From positions 1 to 5,880 of the forward strand of contig USCK01000118.1 in NCBI GenBank assembly GCA_900553205.1: DNA of 5,880 bases, read 5' to 3'. Source of the stretch: an uncultured bacterium. Lineage in GTDB: Bacteria; Cyanobacteriota; Vampirovibrionia; Gastranaerophilales; Gastranaerophilaceae. Below the pieces are notes generated by a model, which made no database searches, had not been told where the DNA came from, and saw nothing but the letters and a program-made list of their open reading frames with translations. Made by a program: the position numbers and the translations under genes. Below, piece after piece: positions 1-4,403 of the stretch. Numbering within the stretch: the first letter of the stretch is position 1; the number at the start of each line of letters is the position of its first letter.

Positions 1-180
1 TTTGATTGGTGTAGGTGGCATTGTATCAAGAACAACTCTGTTGTTTTTAGGTGTTTGCTCGGGTACAACTTTTTCTTCAATAAAAGTTTCCCAGTTCCCA
101 CATTCAGGACATTTGCCCATATATCTTGCTGTTTCATAGCCACATTGTTGGCACACATATTTTGTTTTTATTTTAGCCAT
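1..180 (-). CDS. radA: DNA repair protein RadA (Sms), N-terminal fragment
   Basis: The minus strand encodes the first 60 residues of RadA and runs off the left edge of the window. RadA is a cytosolic RecA-like ATPase that processes branched recombination intermediates; family members have an N-terminal zinc ribbon, then a RecA-type ATPase core and a Lon-protease-like domain. Only the zinc ribbon is visible: C10-x2-C13 and C24-x2-C27 in the arrangement YVCQQCGY...GKCPECGNW, followed by the WETF segment usual in this family. The Walker A and KNRFG motifs would lie outside the window. The ATG at 178-180 is the only sensible start because it is placed correctly relative to the zinc ribbon. No Shine-Dalgarno sequence precedes it; a TATAAT sits six bases upstream, so the message may be leaderless. 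A terminator separates it from the upstream same-strand gene. The family assignment is secure. Confidence 0.95.
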   Translation of the reverse strand, partial: MAKIKTKYVCQQCGYETARYMGKCPECGNWETFIEEKVVPEQTPKNNRVVLDTMPPTPIK

Positions 181-186
181 ATGTTA

Positions 187-192
187 ATTATA
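187..192 (-). promoter_or_regulatory. Candidate -10 box for a leaderless radA transcript
   Basis: On the minus strand TATAAT is followed by six bases (TAACAT) and then the radA ATG. With usual -10 geometry this puts +1 on the A of the start codon. No good -35 is seen, because that position falls inside the upstream terminator hairpin. A TG-T-TATATA extended -10 reading, two bases earlier, is also possible and would leave a 2-nt leader. The region is AT-rich, so a chance match is a real possibility. Confidence 0.4.
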
Positions 193-196
193 TAAC

Positions 197-224
197 AAAA
201 GACCCCGATATTTCTATCAGGGTC
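197..224 (-). terminator. Rho-independent terminator of the 248-1261 gene
   Basis: Read on the minus strand, GACCCTGATA (224-215) pairs over all 10 positions with TATCGGGGTC (210-201), using one G-U wobble. The stem closes a GAAA tetraloop (214-211) and is followed by TTTTG. It begins 23 bases after the TAA of the membrane/coiled-coil gene and lies before radA on the same strand. On the plus strand the wobble becomes a C-A mismatch, and although a T run follows (225-229) no plus-strand gene ends here, so the minus-strand direction is the likely functional one. Confidence 0.85.
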
Positions 225-247
225 TTTTTATACAACTTTTTTAATAA

Positions 248-1261
248 TTATTCTTCATCTTGTTTGTTTGCTTCTTCTGCAATTACATTGTTGCTTTTTT
301 CAAGAGCATCAGCAGCTTTTGCATTTGCAGTTTTTAAAGAATCATTTTCAGCTGCATAAGCATTAATAAGACCGTTAGCAGTTCTTAATTGAGCGTCTTT
401 TAATTGATTTTTAGTCTTATTAGTTTCGATTGCTTGTTTTACGCCATGGGCAACAGCCAAAGCGCTTAAAGTAAACAATGTTGCGGTTATTGGATTTTTA
501 ATTGCGAATTTACCAATAGCTTTACCAAAGCCTTTAGCCATTTCAATTGTCTTTTTGGTATTTTCAGCATTTGCGATTTTACCATATCCATCTTTTAGGA
601 TTTGAGGCATTTTAATTTTGCCGGCGATTGTAGAAAGATGTTCTTTTACATTCTTTGGTAATGAAATTTTAGATGCTACATTTGATGCCATTGTCCTAAT
701 AGCTTCAGGTGCTTTATTCATTTTTATGAAGGCTTTACTTACTAATCTTGAGATTCCATTCTTTTTAGCGATTTTAGTAATTGATTCTGTTACTTTAGGA
801 GATACTTTTCCTAATATTGCAGAAGCACCTGTAAGAGCTCCTGATGCTATTGCACTAAGTCCAACAAGTGTAAGAAGTGGGTGTTTGCGTTCAGTGTTGG
901 CAACTTTAGGACTATTATTAGCGATTGCTCTGTTAGCACTAAATACTGCACCAATACCAGCCATTGCTGCGCCAATTCCTAAAGCTCGTTTAGCACCTGC
1001 AATAGTTTTTGTTGAAACTTTTCCCTTTGTAGCAATCATTGCAGCTGCACCTGCAATTAATGGTAGTGCAGTGATAGTTCTTGCTACATTATTGTTGAAT
1101 TTTCTGTTATTATCTTTTCTATTATTAATTCGGTTAGCTAAATGTGCGAGTTCTCTTTTATCTGCCTGTGCAAACTTAGTTGCTCTTGCTTTTTGCTTAT
1201 CCGTTCCATATTGTGTATATGGAATACCACTTTGATTATTGGTAAAAACTGACATTTTCAT
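248..1261 (-). CDS. Unknown Gly/Ala-rich membrane protein with C-terminal coiled coil
   Basis: I do not recognise this 337-aa protein. An Asn/Arg/Lys-rich polar N-terminus (about residues 20-58) is followed by hydrophobic, Gly/Ala-rich segments that could span the membrane or form packed hairpins at about 60-79, 93-110, 127-150 and 256-274. A basic stretch separates the third and fourth; it contains a short tandem repeat, VASKISLPK (195) and IAGKIKMPQ (212), 17 residues apart. The last 55 residues are rich in Ala, Asn, Lys and Glu with heptad-like spacing and look like a coiled coil. There is no cleavable signal peptide. The start is taken as the ATG at 1259-1261, 11 bases after AAAAAAGGAG. 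A GTG at 1288 opens the frame earlier, but its first codons would contain that ribosome binding site, so it is unlikely. The gene is divergent from the HEAT-like gene and ends at a strong terminator. Membrane association is inferred from composition only. Confidence 0.85.
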   Translation of the reverse strand: MKMSVFTNNQSGIPYTQYGTDKQKARATKFAQADKRELAHLANRINNRKDNNRKFNNNVARTITALPLIAGAAAMIATKGKVSTKTIAGAKRALGIGAAMAGIGAVFSANRAIANNSPKVANTERKHPLLTLVGLSAIASGALTGASAILGKVSPKVTESITKIAKKNGISRLVSKAFIKMNKAPEAIRTMASNVASKISLPKNVKEHLSTIAGKIKMPQILKDGYGKIANAENTKKTIEMAKGFGKAIGKFAIKNPITATLFTLSALAVAHGVKQAIETNKTKNQLKDAQLRTANGLINAYAAENDSLKTANAKAADALEKSNNVIAEEANKQDEE

Positions 1262-1272
1262 ATTAACTAACA

Positions 1273-1282
1273 CTCCTTTTTT
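1273..1282 (-). promoter_or_regulatory. Ribosome binding site fixing the start at 1261
   Basis: Minus-strand AAAAAAGGAG lies 11 bases before ATG at 1261-1259. A second in-frame ATG two codons later (MKMSV) is 17 bases away, which is too far. This site lies inside the longer GTG-initiated frame from 1288 and therefore argues against that start. Confidence 0.7.
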
Positions 1283-1291
1283 ACACACTAC

Positions 1292-1297
1292 ATTCTA
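1292..1297 (-). promoter_or_regulatory. Candidate -10 box for the 248-1261 gene
   Basis: Minus-strand TAGAAT matches the sigma70 -10 consensus at five of six positions. It would start transcription near 1285, giving a leader of about 24 bases that contains the AAAAAAGGAG site. No convincing -35 is present at 16-18 bp; a TTCACG lies only 13 bp upstream. Confidence 0.35.
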
Positions 1298-1324
1298 ATT
1301 AATTAAAACTCGTGAAGAAATTTT

Positions 1325-1370
1325 TTGCTAGTTGTAACAAAAAAATTTACATAAAGTTACAAAATAGCAA
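1325..1370. repeat. Long inverted repeat in the divergent promoter region
   Basis: TTGCTA-g-TTGTAAC (1325-1338) is mirrored by GTTACAA-aa-TAGCAA (1356-1370), so 13 bases on each side are complementary with one unequal linker. The inner arms are separated by exactly 17 bases. It lies between the divergent starts at 1261 and 1415. A run of five T follows on the plus side, but no plus-strand gene ends here, so a terminator role is unlikely. A dimeric regulator's operator is the more natural reading. The same inner arms with the same spacing recur at 3681-3711. Confidence 0.6.
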
Positions 1371-1384
1371 TTTTTGAAACAAAT

Positions 1385-1397
1385 AATACTTTATATA
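1385..1397 (+). promoter_or_regulatory. Weak candidate promoter -10 region for the HEAT-like gene
   Basis: AATACTTTATATA includes a TATATA at 1392-1397 that would place +1 near 1404, leaving a leader of about 11 bases. No -35 is found at normal spacing (TTGAAA at 1374-1379 is only 12 bp away). The 11-mer AATACTTTATA is identical to one overlapping the better promoter at 3690-3700. Confidence 0.3.
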
Positions 1398-1414
1398 AAT
1401 GAAAGGTTAAGTGT

Positions 1415-2092
1415 ATGGTTAATTCTGTAAGCAACAACAAAATACCAACAAGTTATGCAGGGGTAAACATTAATTGTTATACTTTGGATCCTACAAAGCT
1501 GCCTCCTGATTCTCCGTTGCTTCATGCTCCACAACCTCAATGTACGATTGCTCCTGCAGGTTTTCCTGCCGGAGGGTGTTGTTATCCGGGGAATTATTAT
1601 ATAAATAATTATGCTCCGAATGGTGGAGTGCCAAATTATCCTATACAACCGAATGTTAATCCTCAACAATCTCAAAATACAAAGAAAAAACGAGTTCAGG
1701 TTCTAACAGACCAATATATCAAAAATTTGGAAGCATATTTAAACAGCCCTTCTGAAGATTTACGAAAGACTGCAGCTCAAGAAGTTTTGAAACGATTAGA
1801 CGAAGACAGAACAAGATATAATGATGCAGCTTTGAATGCTTTAATCAACAAAATGCTTCAAGATCCTTCTTGTCATAAGGTTAAAGCAACGGCTTTGACA
1901 GCATTAGATACACAACTCGCTCAAGGTAATGATAATACTGTTAAAATATTATCCGATATGGCTCAAAATGATAAATCCAGAAATGGTGCAGATGCAGCAA
2001 CTGCAGCGAGTATTCTTATGAAGATGTCGTCACCTACCAAATTGGTAGATGTACCAAAAGGTAACAATCCAAGTGGAGGAATGATTGAATAA
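1415..2092 (+). CDS. HEAT-repeat-like protein with disordered N-terminus
   Basis: This 225-aa protein has two parts. Residues 1-90 are rich in Pro, Asn, Gln, Gly, Tyr and Cys (for example PAGGCCYPGNYY) and are probably disordered. Residues about 97-205 form three helix-turn-helix units of the HEAT/Armadillo kind, starting near 100, 134 and 172. The second contains the DPS..VKATALTAL pattern typical of HEAT repeats, and the first contains SPSEDLRKTAAQEVLKRL. Such alpha-solenoids usually bind other proteins; no catalytic residues or signal peptide are visible. ATG 1415 lies eight bases after GAAAGG (1401-1406). The stop TAA shares its last base with the ATG of the next gene, so the two are probably co-translated. 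The HEAT-like fold is inferred by eye; the specific role is unknown. Confidence 0.85.
   Translation: MVNSVSNNKIPTSYAGVNINCYTLDPTKLPPDSPLLHAPQPQCTIAPAGFPAGGCCYPGNYYINNYAPNGGVPNYPIQPNVNPQQSQNTKKKRVQVLTDQYIKNLEAYLNSPSEDLRKTAAQEVLKRLDEDRTRYNDAALNALINKMLQDPSCHKVKATALTALDTQLAQGNDNTVKILSDMAQNDKSRNGADAATAASILMKMSSPTKLVDVPKGNNPSGGMIE
2075..2080 (+). promoter_or_regulatory. Ribosome binding site inside the upstream gene
   Basis: GGAGGA lies in the last codons of the HEAT-like gene, 11 bases before the ATG at 2092. With the TAATG stop-start overlap it supports coupled re-initiation of the small membrane protein. An ATG directly after it (2081) is an in-frame codon of the upstream gene and opens only MIE before the stop. 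Confidence 0.55.
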
Positions 2093-2580
2093 TGGTTAAG
2101 ATTCCAAGTGCTTCCGGTTGGATGAGCGCAATTAAAACAAAATTAAAAACTATAACTCCACTGGGTGTCGCAACAACCTCAGTCGGGCTTGCAGGTGCCG
2201 GTGTTGCCTTGTATGATTCTCATGCGTTAGGCAAATTAAAAGCTTTTGATGAAAAAAATACAGGTAATGCAAATGCAGGCTACAATTACTTTAATAATAC
2301 ACAGTATTTAGATAATGAAAGCCAAACAACAGCAAAGCTGAAAAAAGCATTGTTTGAATGGGAGTTGATGAATACTCTTAGAGGTGCGACTAATGCGACT
2401 ATTGGTTATGTGAAAGGCTTTTCTTCAAGCTTAATCAACCACGCCGTACCTATCGCAGCCTCTGTCGCTGCTATCGGATTAAAAGGCAAAAAAGCACTAA
2501 TAGGTGTTGCAGGTCTGGCTCTCTGGGGTGCATATTCCGGCATACGCCATGTTTGCAGTCATTTAGATCACAAGTTATAG
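2092..2580 (+). CDS. Small unknown membrane protein coupled to the HEAT-like gene
   Basis: I do not recognise this 162-aa protein. It has a short basic, amphipathic N-terminus (KTKLKT at 15-20), a Gly/Ala-rich hydrophobic segment at about 22-42 (TPLGVATTSVGLAGAGVAL), a polar Asn/Tyr-rich stretch (55-80), an amphipathic helix (80-97), and two hydrophobic segments at about 115-130 and 135-150 joined by a KGKK turn. This fits an integral or membrane-inserted protein with the central part exposed. There is no cleavable signal. It starts within the stop codon of the HEAT-like gene, so the two products may act together, for instance as a membrane anchor and a protein-binding partner; that pairing is inference. 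The TAG stop is one base from the TAA of the convergent activase gene, leaving no room for a terminator. Confidence 0.82.
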   Translation: MVKIPSASGWMSAIKTKLKTITPLGVATTSVGLAGAGVALYDSHALGKLKAFDEKNTGNANAGYNYFNNTQYLDNESQTTAKLKKALFEWELMNTLRGATNATIGYVKGFSSSLINHAVPIAASVAAIGLKGKKALIGVAGLALWGAYSGIRHVCSHLDHKL

Positions 2581-2581
2581 T

Positions 2582-3586
2582 TTAGCCTATATCCCATCTT
2601 CCACAAGTACCACCCCAGCGAGCGATGATATTACCTTTTACATCCTTAATGTTTTCAACATGTTGATGTTCAGTTTCGCCTTCTACAATAGTAATAACTT
2701 CGCAGTTGTTAGAACAGCCGTTGCACTGGCATGTAATTGATTGGAATTGCATATTACCAACATCCCAACCTTTGAAGGTTGTAGGAGTTTCTGTATATTG
2801 GTGGTTTTCCATAGCCAATAATGCTGCACCTATAGCACCCATTGTTTGATGATGGTCAGGTACAACGATTTCTGTTTTTAATTCTTCTTCAAAAGCTTTT
2901 ACCATACCTGAGTTTGTAGCAACACCACCTTGGAAAGATACTGTAGGTAAAAGTTCTTTTCCTAACGCAAGATTACTTAAATAGTTTCTTACAAGAGCCT
3001 GACAAAGACCATATAACAAATCTTCTACAGGATAACCTAACTGTTGTTTGTGGATTAAATCACTTTCTGCAAATACACCACAACGACCTGCAGGGTTTTC
3101 AGATTTTAGAGCTGTATCTCCAAATTCTTCGATAGGAACATTTAATCTTTGTGCTTGGTGGTCAAGGAAACTTCCTGTACCTGCAGCACACACCGTATTC
3201 ATAGCGAAATCGGTTACAATACCATCTCTTAGAATAATAATTTTGCTGTCTTGTCCTCCGATTTCTAAAATGGTTTGAACCCCGGGAATATATGTCGCTG
3301 CAGCTACTGCGTGTGCCGTAATTTCATTTTTTACAACATCAGCCCCAACCAAAGCGCCTGCAAGGTTTCTACCACTACCTGTAGTACCTACACCCATAAT
3401 GTTATATTCTCTGCCTGCATTATTAGCTTGTTCAAGAATTTGTCTTAAACCTGATTGAACTGCCATAACAGGTTTTCCTGCAGTCTTTAACATATAGGAA
3501 TCAACATACTGCCCTTTTTCGTCAACAAGTGCAAGTTTTGTTGTTACTGATCCTACGTCTATCCCCAAATATGATGTCAAACTCAT
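2582..3586 (-). CDS. Acyl-CoA dehydratase activase (BadF/BadG/BcrA/HgdC family) with C-terminal Cys cluster
   Basis: This 334-aa protein belongs to the ASKHA-fold ATPases that drive electrons into 2-hydroxyacyl-CoA dehydratases or benzoyl-CoA reductases at the cost of ATP. Visible motifs are the phosphate-1 loop GIDVGSVTTK (8-17), GVGTTGSGR (65-73), EIGGQDSK (108-115), CAAGTGSF (133-140), GRCGVFAESD (167-176), GGVATN (220-225) and GAIGAALLA (250-258). C133 and C169 match the two cysteines through which each HgdC subunit holds the bridging [4Fe-4S] cluster. The family's single-domain activators are about 260 residues; this one adds some 70, with C286, C288, C291, C295 and a late C328 that look like a second metal site, as in larger activase-related proteins. 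No dehydratase partner lies in the window, so the substrate is unknown. ATG at 3586 follows AAGGAG by seven bases. The family call is firm; the exact reaction is not. Confidence 0.93.
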   Translation of the reverse strand: MSLTSYLGIDVGSVTTKLALVDEKGQYVDSYMLKTAGKPVMAVQSGLRQILEQANNAGREYNIMGVGTTGSGRNLAGALVGADVVKNEITAHAVAAATYIPGVQTILEIGGQDSKIIILRDGIVTDFAMNTVCAAGTGSFLDHQAQRLNVPIEEFGDTALKSENPAGRCGVFAESDLIHKQQLGYPVEDLLYGLCQALVRNYLSNLALGKELLPTVSFQGGVATNSGMVKAFEEELKTEIVVPDHHQTMGAIGAALLAMENHQYTETPTTFKGWDVGNMQFQSITCQCNGCSNNCEVITIVEGETEHQHVENIKDVKGNIIARWGGTCGRWDIG

Positions 3587-3607
3587 TATAAATCTCCTTC
3601 AAACTGT

Positions 3608-3635
3608 AGAATAACACAAAAAAGTTAAATTTGAA
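3608..3635 (-). promoter_or_regulatory. Candidate promoter of the activase gene
   Basis: On the minus strand TTCAAA (3635-3630) and TATTCT (3613-3608) are 16 bp apart, each matching consensus at four of six positions. Transcription would start near 3601, giving a leader of about 15 bases that still holds the AAGGAG site (3599-3594). AT-rich sequence makes such matches common. Confidence 0.35.
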
Positions 3636-3674
3636 ATAAAATGTTAAACAAAATAAATCAATTTTGGTGAGTAT

Positions 3675-3702
3675 TTGGCTTTGTAAAGAAATACTTTATA
3701 AT
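3675..3702 (+). promoter_or_regulatory. Candidate sigma70 promoter of the 214-aa gene
   Basis: TTGGCT (3675-3680, four of six) and a perfect TATAAT (3697-3702) are separated by 16 bp. Transcription would begin near 3709, leaving a leader of about 50 bases before the TTG start. This is the best promoter match in the window. The -10 lies inside the inverted repeat at 3678-3713, so a protein bound there would block or alter polymerase access. Confidence 0.55.
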
Positions 3703-3713
3703 TGTTTACAAGC
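3678..3713. repeat. Inverted repeat overlapping the promoter of the 214-aa gene
   Basis: GCTtTGTAAA (3678-3687) is mirrored by TTTACAAGC (3705-3713) with one extra T on the left. The core arms TTGTAAA and TTTACAA are exactly 17 bases apart, as in the repeat at 1332-1362. A third half-site, TTGTAAA, follows at 3726-3732. The arrangement encloses the TATAAT, as expected of an operator; this role is inferred. Confidence 0.55.
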
Positions 3714-3743
3714 AGGACTTATTGGTTGTAAAATGTTCACAGT

Positions 3744-3747
3744 GGAG
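3744..3747 (+). promoter_or_regulatory. Ribosome binding site supporting a TTG start
   Basis: GGAG (within AGTGGAGAAA) lies 11 bases before TTG at 3759. The frame is closed by TAA at 3729-3731 and contains no ATG until residue 32, so TTG is the best start for the 214-aa protein. Confidence 0.6.
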
Positions 3748-3758
3748 AAATTATAGAT

Positions 3759-4403
3759 TTGGCAAGTAATTACGAAAACTTTGATAATACAGAATCCAGC
3801 TATCGAAAAAACTCGCTGATACAAGAGCGTGTAGGATTAGTATCTACGCACATGTACAAACAATTCTTGGATTACCAAAAAGCGACTGTAAATACATCAG
3901 AAGTCTTTAATGAGGCTATAGAAAATCTTGCTACTATAATAGAATCTCTAAAAAAATCGTTTTCTTCAAGAGGTGTTTCTGCCCAGAATATTTATGTAGA
4001 ACATGATTCAGCCAAAACTATTGTTACAATAAATATTCTATGGCATAAAATAAGCTTAACAACTCGTTGTAACTATGAACCACAAGCTTTGTTTCGAGAA
4101 AACAATACTCCGTTGTTTTCAGGTCGTATTATGGCCATAAACGGAAATTACTACGAAATAATGAATGGGGTTGATGATAGAAAAGAAGAAATGAAACGAC
4201 TTTTGGATAACGAAGTCGCATCGCTTTATATCCCTGCAGACAAAATGCAGAATGCAATATTCAAAATAAAACATTTATCAAACAGAGAATTTACACTCAA
4301 CCCTCAAGACGCAGCAAGAGAATTTACCCTAAAAGTTATAGAAATTATTTGTGGTGGTGGTGTGTATCACGAGGAAGGCTCAAGAAAGACCTTTAATATT
4401 TAG
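3759..4403 (+). CDS. Unknown 214-aa soluble protein
   Basis: I do not recognise this protein. It has no signal peptide or membrane segment and is mixed in composition. By eye it runs as helices at about 35-68, a beta pair at 77-82 and 86-104 (AKTIVTINILWHKISLTTRC), another strand pair near 122-136 (SGRIMAINGNYYEIMNG), a charged helix at 138-153, and further helices at 161-173 and 183-199 ending in a CGGG turn. No catalytic motif stands out. The start is TTG, supported by GGAG 11 bases upstream; an ATG at residue 32 would remove part of the N-terminal region and has no such site. The gene is divergent from the activase and has its own promoter-like sequence. Its TAG overlaps the TAA of the convergent solenoid-like gene by four bases in total. 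Coding status is supported by length, ribosome binding site and codon pattern. Confidence 0.82.
   Translation: MASNYENFDNTESSYRKNSLIQERVGLVSTHMYKQFLDYQKATVNTSEVFNEAIENLATIIESLKKSFSSRGVSAQNIYVEHDSAKTIVTINILWHKISLTTRCNYEPQALFRENNTPLFSGRIMAINGNYYEIMNGVDDRKEEMKRLLDNEVASLYIPADKMQNAIFKIKHLSNREFTLNPQDAAREFTLKVIEIICGGGVYHEEGSRKTFNI

Noticed and set aside
618..1235. 205-codon open frame on the plus strand inside the 248-1261 gene
   Set aside because: It is antisense to a gene with a good ribosome site and terminator. Its Ala/Leu/Ile-rich product is what the complement of Ala/Lys/Asn codons gives, and it has no Shine-Dalgarno sequence.
1262..1288. GTG start at 1288 extending the membrane/coiled-coil protein by nine residues
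   Set aside because: The extension MCKKGVLVN is encoded by the ribosome binding site and spacer of the ATG at 1261.
1325..1375. Inverted repeat followed by five T read as a plus-strand terminator
   Set aside because: The stem is AT-rich with a 17-base loop, and no plus-strand gene lies upstream to be terminated.
1391..1675. 94-codon open frame on the minus strand over the start of the HEAT-like gene
   Set aside because: Arg/Ile-rich product opposite a well-supported gene; no independent signals.
2576..2591. TATAG/CTATA inverted repeat at the convergent stops as a bidirectional terminator
   Set aside because: Only five AT-rich base pairs and no T run on either strand.
3048..3278. 76-codon plus-strand frame inside the activase gene
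   Set aside because: Antisense to a conserved enzyme whose motifs are intact across the region.
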